A stretch of 64,000 nt of DNA from Callorhinus ursinus (GCF_003265705.1 NW_020312867.1:176993-240992), one strand, 5' to 3'; positions 23,316 through 34,219 are shown, numbered from the stretch's first letter. Program-made: numbers and translations. Notes: a model not told the origin generated them from the letters alone.

Positions 23316-23396
23316 TTCATTCATTCATCCAACCATCCATCCACCCAACCATCCATCCACCCAACCATCCATCCACCCACCCACCCACCCACCCAT
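23316..23396 (+). repeat. (ATTC)n/(CCAT)n/(CCAC)n tetranucleotide tract
   Basis: Starts as ATTC repeats, continues as three exact copies of the 16-mer CCAACCATCCATCCAC (23329-23376) and ends as CCAC repeats. Confidence 0.95.
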
Positions 23397-23399
23397 TCA

Positions 23400-24535
23400 A
23401 ATTTTCTTAGCATTCACCACATATCAGGCATGGTGCTAAGTGCTACCCAAGAACAGAGAGGAGAAAAAACACCTACAATGACACATGGATGTAAGTTTAC
23501 TGCTAGTACAATGCCCAGCCCCTTCCCAGCCTTCACTGCCAGTCAGAAGTCTGGATGTGTACACAGAAGTTGGGATGCACACACAAAAACAGCACAAGCA
23601 GAGTAGGGAGCATTCTGTTGATGTGGATCTGACTCACCATTTCATATTAGCCATACACAGACTCTTGTATCTGTTTTTACTCTTCCACTCCTGTCCTTGA
23701 GCCTCTAAATCTTCCAACCAACACTCCACTGCTCCACTTCCTCCATACGATTGTATTCCCCTGACTTCATGTCTGAGTTGACAGGGAGAGACGGTCAAGC
23801 AGAGCTTCAGAGTGAGCTCCCATGCTTTCACAAAGAGCAAGTCTGTGTTTTCTTCATCCAGAACATCAAACAAAATGTCTCCCTGGGCCCCTGACATCCA
23901 TGTTGCCACCTCGTTAATGACTATCTGGGGGAAGGTTTTATGAGGTATCAGGGCAGATGCAAACAGATATAGGGGAGAATGAATGTCTTCTAGCCTGAGT
24001 CATGATGGGGTAAAAGCAATGCTGACCTTTTTGTGTATCTTCCCAAGTCATCAGCATGCATTTACTGGGTTTTTGCCCTGTGCCCACCCTGTGCTCATGA
24101 GCCTGGGAAGACACAACAAAGCAGGGTTGCTTTGCTGGAGAAGTATGATGGCTCAACCTCAAAACATGCAAGAGACTCATGGGAGAGCGGTGTTCCAATC
24201 CTTTCTGCTGGCCTGGTGGCTGAGGTGGGAAGTCACAGTGTCATAATATCCAGAAAAATATGTGGATACCTCAGTTTCAGGAAGTGCTATCTGGTGGCTG
24301 TAGAGAGAGTACCTAGCATAAAGTGAATGCTCCATAAATATTAACTGAATGGATGATTCCATACATAAATGAATGAGTAGGTGGTGGGAGAGATGTAGCA
24401 GCTGATGTTCCCAGACAGCGATGATGGGCATAGTGATCTCCAGAGAGAAAGGTAGGGAGGGTAAGAGCTAGACCCAGGAAATGCCTAGCACAACTTAAAT
24501 TAAGTACTTTAGATTCTGCAAAGGGAACAGGACAT
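23400..24535. other. Unassigned sequence with short L2/MIR ends
   Basis: A reversed L2/MIR-like end may lie at 23400-23455 (CACCACATATCAGGCATGGT). A sense L2-like end is at 24296-24350 (GTGAATGCTCCATAAATATT). The rest is unrecognised. Frames of 80-97 residues overlap on both strands and look fortuitous. Confidence 0.4.
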
Positions 24536-24539
24536 CAGG

Positions 24540-24845
24540 GCAGGTTTTTAATCATTGTAGGGAAACTGAGGCACAAGCCCAGGCAGCAGTACTGGTTACA
24601 AATGGCTGGTATGATAAAAGAAATAATAATGGTAATGGCCAAGATATATTGAGCTCCTACTAGATGTCAAGAACTTTCTAAATGCTTTACATTTACTCTT
24701 CATAGCCGTGAACTCTCACATACATACTACATTTATTCCAAATTTGTAGAAAAACAGAAACAAAGACAGAGCTTAAAAAACCCTTTCACTTTCTGCGTGC
24801 TGAGATTCAAATCCAAGTAGTCTGATTCCAGAGGTGGCATTCTGA
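24540..24845 (-). mobile_element. MIR SINEs, antisense (one fragment plus one fuller copy)
   Basis: A short MIR core at 24555-24600 (GGGAAACTGAGGCACAAGCC) precedes a longer copy: 'TATTGAGCTCCTACTAGATG', 'TAAATGCTTTACATTTACTC' and 'GCTGAGATTCAAATCCAAGT', ending with 'GTCTGATTCCAGAG'. Confidence 0.8.
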
Positions 24846-25079
24846 AGACAGTTACGGGGACAGGGGAAGAGTTCAGTTGAGTGGGCAGGTGGGTGTCTGG
24901 GCTCCTCCCACACAGAAGAGCAAGGTCATGTTGGGACATGTCTGGACTCCACCTCTCAGGGGAGCTAAACCAGTCCTGCAGGGTAGCCGCAGGGACTGGA
25001 CAGAGACGTGAGTAGGGCAGGGCCCAGGCTGTCAGGCTGCCACCGTGGACACTGGTGGACATGATGCTCTTGGTGCCCA

Positions 25080-25406
25080 TACCTTAGACCTTGTCTTTCT
25101 TTCTCTGTCTCTCTCTAGTCTCCAAGCCCACACTCATGCATCACAGAGCTGCAGGTCCCAGCTCCACGCAGGTGGATCCCATGCAGGTCGTCTCTCTCCT
25201 AATTTATCTTCAGGTTTCCACTGCACGCTCCCAGATGCCTTCTGGTGGGTGCCCTCGATGTCTCATCAGCAGCTCACACCTCCAGCAAGGCCAGAAGGGA
25301 GCCATCTTTGTCCCAGCTGAGTCCATACCACCTTCCCCCTTCCTCTCTCCTGCCCACACCACCATCATTCTGTTTCCCGGGGCTCGAGCCTCAGAGGTCC
25401 AGATGG

Positions 25407-25438
<32 letters not shown>

Positions 25439-25780
25439 ACGACTTGAAATCACTTATGAATCCTTGTCAATTTTCCTCTTTTAACTTAAAAAAAATAATT
25501 AAGTTTCATTAAATTTCAGTGCCTGCAGCTGCTTTCTCGTCGCCATTCCTACTGCCCATCCCTGAGTGCAGTTGCTTCGTGTGGATTCTTGGAGGATTCT
25601 TGCCTCCAGTTTCTCTCTCTTTGGCTCCATCCCCCACACGCTGCCAAACCAATCTCTCTAAAGTGCACTTCTGAACATGTCACTTCCCTGAGCAACAAGC
25701 TTCGACGGCTCCCCATTGCCTGCCAAATAACGTCCAGATTCCTTATCATGGCTTTTCACATCCACTTAGATCTGGTCTCA
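25080..25780 (+). mobile_element. L2 LINE, sense, with internal (CT)n
   Basis: L2 3' features in order: pyrimidine-rich start, 'CCAGATGCCTTCTGGTGGGT', 'CCTCGATGTCTCATCAGCAG', then after the CT run 'CCAAACCAATCTCTCTAAAG', 'CTCCCCATTGCCTGCCAAAT' and 'GTCCAGATTCCTTATCATGG'. The 118-residue frames here are products of the repeat. Confidence 0.6.
25407..25434 (+). repeat. (CT)14 microsatellite
   Basis: Uninterrupted CT run inside the L2 fragment. Confidence 0.97.
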
Positions 25781-25869
25781 ACTCAGTGCACATTTATTGA
25801 GTCCTCTTTCGTCCCAGCCCCTGTGCTAGGCATTGTGAGTGTGAAACTGAACCCAGGATGCTTCCTGCC

Positions 25870-26585
25870 CTTGGGGGAAGAAAAGAAGAGAAGCTGGTCC
25901 CCAAATCTCCAGCCAGCATTTCTTCCCACTCACACCCGCTGCTGAAGGTAGGAAGGTGGATTTTTGTTCTTCTCTAGAACTTCCTTGGCACTTTCTTGAC
26001 TCTGTGTCCAGGAACATCCTCATTTCCATCTCCAACGGACCCTTTCCTGCTTTAATATCCCTTTCCTATGTAGCCAACCATGAGCATTCTTTTCGAAGAG
26101 GAATGCTCCTGAACACTCGGCTTTGCACGCCTTTTCGCGACGGATCACTCTCTGCTCTACATTGCAGATTTGCATCTATCTTTATCTCTCCCGTACCTTC
26201 ATTGCTCAAACTTGTGTGCAACGGCAAGCTGGTCCACAGAGGATTCATTTACGTACATTCTTGGAAAAAAAAAATCAGCCACCTCTGGTACTATTTTCAT
26301 TCAACAAAATTGGACAGTGTTTTCCTCTGCCTGCCTTCTCGGAGAGTTTACCAGTTGTGTTTTATGCCTTCAGAATCTGTGAGAGAAAGGTGGAGTGTAT
26401 AGTGTTTTCAAAACATAGGATGATATGGGATGTTTTCCTTACACTTTTTTTATTTTTCATAAGAACAAGTCAAGTCACATCTCCTGGAAAATAGTGTTCC
26501 ACAAAACACAGTGTAGGAAACCCTGTCTTAGAAGGTAAGACCTTTGAGTAATGATGAGAATAGTAATGCTAAGAAAAACTTGTGT
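25870..26585. other. Unassigned sequence
   Basis: No repeat recognised. A 148-residue plus-strand frame (25956-26402) has no domain I recognise. Other frames of similar length overlap it, so I do not call it a gene. Nearby 25780-25865 is a short reversed L2 end (TGCACATTTATTGAGTCC). Confidence 0.35.
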
Positions 26586-26589
26586 TTTG

Positions 26590-26760
26590 AACATTTGCCC
26601 TGTGGAGGCCACCACATCAAGGGCTTTGATGTGCAGGTTTCTATATAATTTTCATGAAAATCCAAGGCACAGGTGCTAATTTTAACCCATTTTGCAGATT
26701 GATTAGGAAACAGGGCTCAGAGCTCTTGGGGGAGATTCCCAAGGTTATTAAATTGTCATC
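26590..26760 (-). mobile_element. MIR SINE, antisense
   Basis: 'TTAACCCATTTTGCAGATTG', 'ATTAGGAAACAGGGCTCAGA' and 'TTCCCAAGGTTATTAAATTG' in antisense MIR order. Confidence 0.75.
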
Positions 26761-26954
26761 AAGAAAGTTGTTAAACTATACCATGAAACCCACCTGGCTA
26801 GCCCCAGAGCCTGTGCTCCTTGGGCGGGGGGGCTGTTTTTAAAATCACTGTGATCCTTTCTGCCCCCAAATTCATAACGGTCTGTGACTCTTCACACACT
26901 TATGCCTCTGCTTTTGCAGTCTGATTTTGCATTTGTGCTTTGATGCTTTACAAC

Positions 26955-27150
26955 AGAGAGTAGAAAGAACACTGCTGCACTGCTCCTTGGCTCAGGAGAC
27001 CAGAGTTTATGACCCCAAATCTGCCTTTAATTAACCATGTGTCATTAGGCAAAGAATTTCTTCCCTCTGGGGCTCAGTTTCCTCAGCTGTAAAATAACAG
27101 TGAGGTTGGACTCGTTGATATCTGAGGTCCCTCAACCTCTTTTGACCATC
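26955..27150 (+). mobile_element. MIR-family SINE, sense
   Basis: 'AACCATGTGTCATTAGGCAA', 'TCTGGGGCTCAGTTTCCTCA' and 'GCTGTAAAATAACAGTGAGG', followed by 'TTGGACTCGTTGATATCTGA' and 'GGTCCCTCAACC'. The last part is typical of a MIR-related branch with a GGTTGGACTAGATGATCTC-like centre. Confidence 0.8.
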
Positions 27151-28095
27151 GCTCTTCTTTTTGCCAAGTTTCTGTGATTAATAGAATTAGATGAGCCCTT
27201 TGTTGCCCATTGTATCTGCCACTGAGAGAGCTGGAACTGTCTCTCAAAGGAATCCAGGACATGGCCAATTCACTATGTGGACTTGGAGGCCACTTCAGTG
27301 ACCCACAGTCACTGGCAGCAGAAGGAGCAGAAGCACTGTCTTTTACCAAATATGTTCTTCCATTATAGTATTTTTTTAAAATGTGAAACATCAAATAAAC
27401 TTCAAAATTTTATTTGGATGATATAAGTATAAATGAGTAAAAAAAAAAAAACAGATGGGATACATTTCCCTTGCAATATATATGTGATTAAAAATGGAGG
27501 AGAAAAATGTTCGTAGCAAATATGTTTTGGATTTTCTGAACCCAAAGCTCTTGCAGAATAGTTTGAGGCTTCCAGAGCACTAATATGCAGCTGCTTTGGC
27601 CAGCCTTCAATGACCCATCAAACCCCAGTTGTCTTGGAAACCCGCCTGCATCCTGGGATGTGTTCTCCATTGAGCAGCTAAACTGGCTTAAAGTCTTCCA
27701 GGGTAACATAGTTTGACTGTAGTTCACCCCTCGGGAGCCTTCATACAAACAAGATGTCTATCTCCTGACCCCAAAGCCATAAATGGCATAGCTTGAAGAA
27801 ATAAAACAACAATAGAGGCTAATGTTTTTTGGGGGTTTTCCTGAAGCAAAGCACAGAATTTCAGGGACGGAGGATTTAGTCTGTAAAAATGGCTCCCATT
27901 TAATTATTCCTACCCAGAGAATGAGGAGTTATGGGTTAGCCCAAAGCAGCCATCGTGGTTGGGAGGGAGCAGGAGAACAACCAAAAAGAAATCTTAAGAT
28001 TCTCTTGTTAATTAAAACATTCTGAGGCGTGGACTCACAAGGCTTGGATTTTAAAAATATGAATTCTGTGGTAGTTATGATAATGCTAATGCTGT
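27151..28095. other. Unassigned sequence
   Basis: About 940 bp with a poly(A) run at 27438-27451. No retrotransposed gene is recognisable next to it. No other feature seen. Confidence 0.35.
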
Positions 28096-28099
28096 AATT

Positions 28100-28205
28100 T
28101 TAATTATGACAATTAGCACTTATTGAGCACTTACCATGTGCCAAATCCTTAAACGGATCATTTTATTTATCTTTTTAACATCAGTAGCAGATTCTGTTGG
28201 TGCCT
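28100..28205 (-). mobile_element. MIR SINE fragment, antisense
   Basis: 'TTAGCACTTATTGAGCACTT', 'ACCATGTGCCAAATCCTTAA' and a TTTAACATC segment match the antisense MIR 3' end. The rest is lost. Confidence 0.75.
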
Positions 28206-28890
28206 GGCCCTGTCACCTCTCATTTCAGAGGTCATCATCGATACTAAGGAGCACTGTGTCTCTGTCTGCCTCAGTGTCCTCTGGCCACAGGAAGACTTTG
28301 GCCCACTGCGCTAGACAGCCAGGACGGCCAAGGTGTTGTAAGAACCAACAGTGACCCCCAGACAATCAGGGGTATAAATTTGTCAATAAACATCCCACTT
28401 TCCTTGCCCCTCGCAGGGCGATTCTGAGATGTGTTCTATATGGGATCTCAGCAGGATCACTGGGAGAGTTAAATGGCATGTTTCAAGAACACTCAGCTCT
28501 CCAGTGGAAAAAAAAACACCCATGCCACATTGTATGAGGAGAAGCCCAGGAGGGTGTGAAGAATACCGACCTGAATACCAGTGAAACTGGAGGTTCACAG
28601 AGCTAAGGCAGTCCCTGCTCTCACTTTGTGGATTCCTCCATACACTATGCACCATAAAAATACCTCGAAGCTTCACAAAAGGATCAGTATTGGGGTTTCA
28701 TCTCGCATTGAAGAAACACACTTCTGGTTTCCTCAAAAGGAATAAAAACCTAATATTTCCATTGTCTTTAAAATACCATTCCTTTATTTCTAATTATAAA
28801 AGAAAAATATGACCCTCTCATAAAATTTGAAAAATAATGAAAATATCAGGAAATATATAACCATAATCTCTCTAATCCAAGGACAAGTAC
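28206..28890. other. Unassigned sequence
   Basis: A faint sense MIR core may lie near 28440-28500 (GGGAGAGTTAAATGGCATG). Otherwise nothing is recognised. Confidence 0.35.
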
Positions 28891-28904
28891 TGGCAGCTAA
28901 TCCT

Positions 28905-29104
28905 TTTTTTTTTTTAAGGATTTATTTATTTTAGAGAGAGAGAGAGCAGGGGAGTGGCAGAGGGAGAGAGAAAGAATCTTCAAGCAGTCTCCCCACTGAG
29001 CACAGACCCCAAAGTGGGACTCCATCCCAGGACCCCGAAATCATGACCTGAGCCAAAAATTAAGAGCCAGCTGCTTAACTGACTGAGCCATCCAGGTACC
29101 CCCT
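28905..29104 (-). mobile_element. CAN-SINE, antisense, inserted beside a MIR
   Basis: T run, 'AAGGATTTATTTATTTTAGA', GA-rich tract, 'AATCATGACCTGAGCCAAAA' and terminal 'GAGCCATCCAGGTACCCC'. Flanking duplications TGGCAGCTAATCCT (28891-28904) and TGGCAGTTAATGCT (29105-29118) differ at two bases, indicating an older insertion. Confidence 0.93.
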
Positions 29105-29260
29105 TGGCAGTTAATGCTTTCTGAATGGATTTCTTGATCCATAAAATGGGAATAATAAGTGAACACAGCTCATTGAGTTGTTATGAGAAATAAATGATTT
29201 AATGCTTATATTTTTCTTAGAAAAGTTCCTGATAATTATTAGCTAGTGCTACGATTTTCA
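29105..29260 (+). mobile_element. MIR SINE, sense
   Basis: 'CTTGATCCATAAAATGGGAA', 'TGAGTTGTTATGAGAAATAA' and 'TTAGAAAAGTTCCTGATAAT' follow the MIR 3' half. Confidence 0.75.
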
Positions 29261-29308
29261 ACACATTCCAAACATTTTCCTATGCACTTTATATGACATC
29301 TTATGTCT

Positions 29309-29362
29309 TCTCACACATTCATACACACTCACACACATACTCACACACACTCACACACACAA
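29309..29362 (+). repeat. (CACACT)-rich simple repeat
   Basis: CA repeats regularly interrupted by T (CACACTCACACACATACT…). Confidence 0.9.
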
Positions 29363-29369
29363 ATAATCC

Positions 29370-29485
29370 ATGTGAGGTGTTTACCAGATTATCCATGTTA
29401 CAGCTGAACTGAATGAATAATCTCGAAATAAATTGTTTTCCTATTTCACATCCAAGATATGGCAAAGCCAGGATTTAAGCTCTTG
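29370..29485 (-). mobile_element. MIR SINE fragment, antisense
   Basis: 'ATGTTACAGCTGAACTG' and 'ATGGCAAAGCCAGGATTTAA' are the antisense MIR core. Confidence 0.55.
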
Positions 29486-29870
29486 TTTGCTTTGCTATTT
29501 TTTTTCCTGTAACACACCATGTGTGTAACAACATGAAAAGATTCTTGAACCTTTGTTACTTGCCCATGTTTGTTATCCTGTTCCTTTCTCAACACTTCTC
29601 TCTAGTAAATAATTAGTAGTAGAACAACTACAACAAAAATGACCAATATTCTTCTCGTAATTGACAACAAAACACAGGAGAACAGAGGATCCTGTTCTGG
29701 GTCACTTCCTTCTGTGCCACAGGGAACTTGATTAAACAATTATCCACTCTCTCATTTGCTTTCAACTTATCTTTCATGGCACCACCCCCTCAGCCTCTAA
29801 ATAGAGTCAAGGCTTTCCTATTCTAAGAAGAATATCTTCCCTTAACTTCTACACCTTATGGATTAGTTAG
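29486..29870. other. Unassigned sequence
   Basis: AT-rich. No feature recognised. Confidence 0.35.
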
Positions 29871-29874
29871 GATA

Positions 29875-30230
29875 GGCAACCTGCAAACGACTTCAAAATC
29901 TCAGCGATTTTATACAGTAATAGTTCACTTGTTGCTTGTATCAGGGTACAGGGTAAGTAGGCCAATGTCAAGGGTCTCTGTGCCATGCAGTCATTCAGGG
30001 ATCCAGGGTCATTTTATCTTGCAGTTCTGCTCTGAATCCTTGTGTTGCTCTTCATTCGCAGCAGTTAGGGGGAAAGAAGATATGGAGGATCTCCAGTGGA
30101 CATTTTTATGGCCCAGAATTGTAAGTGATGCACATCACTTCTGCTCATATTAGATTGTTCAGAAATAATTATTTTGTCCCACTTACACAAGAAGGTTGGG
30201 CTATGTAGTCAAGTAGAGTGCCAAGGGGTA
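29875..30230 (-). mobile_element. Ancient LTR- or MER-like repeat, antisense
   Basis: Landmarks 'ATTAGTTAGGATAGGCAACC', 'CTTCAAAATCTCAGCGATTT', 'CATGCAGTCATTCAGGGATC' and 'GTGATGCACATCACTTCTGC' fit a common mammalian repeat that also appears at 20070-20330 in the other orientation. I do not remember its name with certainty. Confidence 0.45.
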
Positions 30231-30469
30231 GAGGAGACCCCAGATATTATGATAAACCATCAGTCTCACTCATGCCTCATCTCTTCCTATTTTATTCCCC
30301 TGCTATCATTTTTGAAGAAAAAATAAAAGTTACTAACCTCTGAATTGGGTGTTACATTTAACACAGCATTGACCCACCTCAGATCTCATTCTCCCTAACA
30401 TTTTACAGTCTTGAAATAGCTGCCCCCTGCCATGATTCACTGCTTTCAAAGCACTGAAGACCAACTCTA

Positions 30470-30550
30470 TATATTTCAAAATCTAGTCCCTGGAACAGAG
30501 CCTGACACAGATTAGATACTTAACTTTCATTGCATGGATGAATAAAATAT
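30470..30550 (+). mobile_element. L2 3' terminus, sense
   Basis: 'CCTGGAACAGAGCCTGACAC' followed by 'TGCATGGATGAATAAAAT'. Confidence 0.6.
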
Positions 30551-30639
30551 GTAACTTTGGTGGTGTTCAACTTCTTTCTTTGCACAAAAAGTCATCACTC
30601 TCCTTTGATGTGTCAGATTTTGTTCTAAATACGGGGCAG

Positions 30640-30980
30640 TCCCTGGCTGAGCCCTTCACAAGCAAATACTAAGACAGAGTTTGACATACAGTGTTTTATT
30701 AGGAATTAACACTTTTAGAAGGGAGAGGCAAGAAGTAAGATTAGGCAGATGAAGAAGTCAACTTGTGGTAGAGGCCTGACAAAGACTTAGGCTACCATAT
30801 GGGAAGCTCTGGAATGTGTATGGCTTATCGGAGTTGTTCCAGTCATTGGTTATGGGCTGCCATGGGAAGGGTATACCCTTGAGCAAGGTGGATCTCTGCA
30901 GCTGAGCAAACCTTGTAGGAGTTGACAGCTGAGATAAGTCCTTCTGTGAAGGGTGACCTGAGTGGCACAGCTCTCTGTCC
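30640..30980 (-). mobile_element. Ancient ERVL-type LTR, antisense
   Basis: On the minus strand it reads like an LTR 3' half: 'AGCTGTGCCACTCAGGTCAC', 'GGGTATACCCTTCCCATGGC', then AATAAA at 30700-30695 and 'CAAACTCTGTCTTAGTATTT'. No partner LTR is seen. The family is uncertain. Confidence 0.4.
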
Positions 30981-31735
30981 ACAAATGGAACTATAAAAAT
31001 AAATGTAATATGGCTTGGGCTCTAAGATCTAGTAAGAGACATGATTATACACATTGCACATTTCAAAATAATAACATAGTAAAAGTGACAGATTTGTGGA
31101 AGGTGCTTTGGGTATTCTGGGGGGCGCATTTTGACATACTTGGGTGATAAAGTTGTGGCAATTCCCCAGATGAGATTTAAAGGTGAGGTTTCCTAGAACC
31201 TATGGCCTGTGTTCTGACATTTGAAACACACATAGGATTCAACAGGAAAAGACGTGGATGGAGGGGTTTCCAGACAGTGAATGCAGCATGAACAACAGTA
31301 TGGAGACTGTTTCTTCTCTTACTTCTTCGGCTGCTCCTTTCCTTACTGATAGAGTAGTTTATTTTCCCTCTTGCTTCCTAAATATTAGATCTACCTAATC
31401 ATTTTACTTATGTTCTCTTTTGCATGAGTTCTATCATGTTTCCTAATGCCCTCACTAAACCCCAGTTGCAGCAGCCATTACCTCTAACATAGCCTTTCTC
31501 AAATGGGATCATTTGATGACTTGAATGACTCTTCTCAATTCTCTCGAAAATGGTACATAACTAATATCATTTTCCATGCACAGGAGGAAAGTCAATTTAT
31601 TATATACAATGGATACCTTAGGACAGACGAGTTTAATTCTTTTGGAACCTGGGTTGAGAAGGGCTGTTCTAAACTAAAGACCCCAAATTTGTATCTCCAT
31701 CCTCAGCCTCCTAACTGAACTGATTTCCAGCTGCC
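30981..31735. other. Unassigned sequence
   Basis: The ends of 31492-31672 (CCTTTCTCAAATGG and GGTTGAGAAGGGCTG) are partly inverted, so a small hAT MITE is possible. I could not confirm it. Confidence 0.35.
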
Positions 31736-31739
31736 CCTA

Positions 31740-32012
31740 GTAAATATACAGTACCACAGATTCCACATGTCTTAAATTACTCCCTCTTGCCCTGATCACA
31801 CTTGCTCCTAATTTTGATCTTTCTGTTTGAGTCGGTGGTAGCACCATCCATCTAGCCATCAGAATCCTCAACATACTTTAATAGCCAACATACCCAGGAG
31901 ACTGTCAGGTCCCCTAACATGTCCTTCTATTTTCTCATCCCACTCCCAAATCCATGCTTTATAACTACATAAATGTTACTTCCTTTTATGCAAACTCTTT
32001 ATCCCCTCAACA

Positions 32013-32058
<46 letters not shown>

Positions 32059-32410
32059 CCACAAAGTTGTTCTGTTCCAAATCTTCCAATTCCAGTCTCC
32101 CCTTCCTTAGAACCACTACAACTAACTTGCTAAAGGGAAATCCTTAACATGTCATTCCCCTGATCAAAAAGCTTTAGAGCTTCCTAGATTCCTTCACATA
32201 ACAGTCTTCTCATCAAAGCCAAAGACAAGATAGCGTCTGCCACCTTGTCCTCAATTACTCACTGCTCCCATTCACATGAGAAATTTATCTAAACTGGAAG
32301 TCATTTATGTTTTATGATTATCTTTGCACCTAGAGACTTAGTAGGCGCACAAAAGTATCCTATTATTATTTATTGATGAATACATAAGTGAATAAGTGAA
32401 TACATATATT
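31740..32410 (+). mobile_element. L2 LINE, sense, interrupted by a CA microsatellite
   Basis: 'GTAGCACCATCCATCTAGCC' matches the L2 'GGCACCACCATCCACCCAG' point. After the CA tract come 'AACATGTCATTCCCCTGATC', 'AAAAAGCTTTAGAGCTTCCT' and the end 'TTATTGATGAATACATAAGT'. Confidence 0.65.
32014..32056 (+). repeat. (CA)21 microsatellite
   Basis: Uninterrupted CA run of about 43 bp within L2. Confidence 0.98.
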
Positions 32411-32429
32411 GGGTAAATACAATTCCTCA

Positions 32430-33470
32430 TCTCTATATTCAGAGTTCTCTACCACACTATTGTAACTTCCCCCTTTCTGTCCCACCCCCATGATACCATG
32501 ATTTATCATCTACAATCCAGCCAAACACCATGGCTGGTCATGCTCTGAAATCTCCTGTCACAGGCATTTGTCAATACTGTCCCTTCCTGGGAACCTTCCT
32601 ACACTGTTGGTGGGAATGCAAGCTGGTGCAGCCACTCTGGAAAACAGTATGGAGGTTCCTCAAAAAGTTGAAAATAGAGCTACCCTATGACCCAGCAATT
32701 GCACTACTGGGTATTTACCCCAAAGGTACAAATGTAGTGATCTGAAGGGGCACATGCACCCCAATGCACCCCAATGTTTATAGCACAATGTCCACAATGG
32801 CCAAACTATGGAAAGAGCCTAGATATCCATCAACAGATGAATGGATAAAGAAGATGTGGTATATGTATACAATGGAATATTATGCAGCCATCAAAAAAAT
32901 GAAATCTTGACATTTGCAACAACGTGGATGGAACTAGAGGGTATTATGCTAAGTGAAATAAGTCAATCAGAGAAAGACAAATATCATATGATCTCACTGA
33001 TATGAGTAATTTGAGAAACAAGGCAGAAGATCATAGGGGAAGGGAGGGAAAAATGAAACAAGACAAAACCAGAGAGGGAGACCAACTGTAAGAGACTTAA
33101 TCTTATGAAACAAACTGAGTGTTGCTGGAGGGGAGGGAGGTAGGAGGGATCGGGTGGCTGGGTGATGGACATTGGGGAGGGTATGTGCTATTGTGAGTGC
33201 TGTGAATTGTGTGGGACTGATGAATCACAGATCTGTACCCATGAAAAAAATAATGCATTATACGTTAATAAAAAAAAAATACTCTCCCTTCCCCTCCCGA
33301 AGTCCTGGTTTTGCACTTTTCACTTGTCAAAATCCAACCCATCCTATCATGTCATATTTTCCATGATGCTTTTTTTTCACTGATTTATCACCAGATGTTA
33401 ATTCTCCATTCCTAGAAATAGTACAGCACAAAAATGTATGCCCTTATCACATTCTCTCTGGTAATATGAT
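32430..33470 (+). mobile_element. L2 3' region, sense, split by an L1 insertion
   Basis: The left half (32430-32587) has 'CCATGATACCATGATTTATC' and 'CACAGGCATTTGTCAATACT'. The right half (33293-33470) resumes with 'TTGTCAAAATCCAACCCATC', 'CACCAGATGTTAATTCTCCA' and 'TTATCACATTCTCTCTGG'. The two halves are colinear once the L1 is removed. Confidence 0.65.
32588..33277 (+). mobile_element. Carnivore L1, 3' end of ORF2 plus 3' UTR, 5'-truncated
   Basis: Encodes the ORF2 carboxy terminus in broken form (residues [13 protein letters not shown], then LLGIYPKGTNV, followed by a stop). The 3' UTR follows: 'GTGTTGCTGGAGGGGAGGG', 'GGGTGGCTGGGTGATGGACA' and an A-rich tail. A 15-bp target duplication AATACTGTCCCTTCC (32573-32587) and AATACTCTCCCTTCC (33278-33292) differs at one base. 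A short repeat of CCCCAATGCAC near 32759-32773 is a local duplication. It ends at the first 3' UTR module, without the second module seen at 61355-61543. Confidence 0.95.
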
Positions 33471-33836
33471 TGTCACTACACAGGTAATGAGGCCCCATCT
33501 GCATATCTACCATGAGAATTCCAGCATGAGATCTCAGCTGAGGTTGTCTGAGTTTCTCCCTGAACACCAAACTCATGAGCCTTCTAGAAAAGATGCCGCT
33601 GCTGCTGGTGATGATGACGAGAAAGAGTTCAGGTCCCTATTTTCAAGTATTTTTCAAGTGTGCTGTGTCTGCGCCTTACCTGTAGTTTGGTTTTTAGTTC
33701 GTCTCTTATTACATGATGCAGTCCTATACTGTAAACATACATTCTACCTTTTGCCTGAGCTAATGTGAACTGGATTTCTGTCCTGTGAACAAGAAACGTT
33801 CTGCCTAATACACAGACTGGGACAATGTAGCTCCTC
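33471..33836. other. Unassigned sequence
   Basis: A 100-residue plus-strand frame (33466-33768) has no recognised domain, and I do not call it a gene. Confidence 0.35.
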
Positions 33837-33848
33837 ACATTGGCTTTT

Positions 33849-33964
33849 TTTTTTTTTTTTCCAGTTTAGCAGTTCATCACCACTATTTTTATTTTTTTTA
33901 ATTTTATTGTTATGTTAATCACCATACATTACATCATTAGTTTTTGATGTAGTGTTCCATGCTA
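33849..33964 (-). mobile_element. Very short L1 3' tail with probable 3' transduction, antisense
   Basis: A 12-bp duplication ACATTGGCTTTT flanks the insert (33837-33848 and 33965-33976). On the minus strand the insert holds about 70 bp of L1 3' end (CATGGAACACTACATC to CATAACAATAAAAT). An A-rich stretch follows, then about 25-30 bp of non-L1 sequence (AGTGGTGATGAACTGC…), and then a second poly(A). Two A tracts with unique sequence between them are the mark of a transcript that read through the L1 polyadenylation site. Confidence 0.85.
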
Positions 33965-33997
33965 ACATTGGCTTTTGAACAAGCCTTGAACTAACTA

Positions 33998-34118
33998 CCC
34001 CCCTCCCTACCGGCCTCCCTTCCCCCCCTTCCTCCCTTTCCCTCCTATTCTTCCTCTGGGTCTCATACTCTCTCTCTCTCCTGCCCTTCTTCCGCCCTCT
34101 CTTCCTTCCTTTATTCCT
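33998..34118 (+). repeat. Polypyrimidine tract
   Basis: About 120 bp of CT-rich sequence with CCCTTCC-type blocks and a (CT)n run at 34070-34081. Strand-asymmetric low complexity. Confidence 0.85.
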
Positions 34119-34219
34119 GCTTTTAATGTTTCTTGACTCTTCTCTGCAAGACTGAGCTTTTGAGCAAACACTCCACTATTAGGTCCCAGAACCGTTCTAT
34201 CACAAGCTCCCTGTTAAGA

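Noticed and set aside
23329..23396. Regular repeats that could be mistaken for a CRISPR array
   Set aside because: Tetranucleotide tandem repeat without spacers in a mammalian genome.
25956..26402. 148-residue plus-strand frame
   Set aside because: No domain. Two other plus-strand frames overlap it in different phases, as expected by chance in stop-poor sequence.
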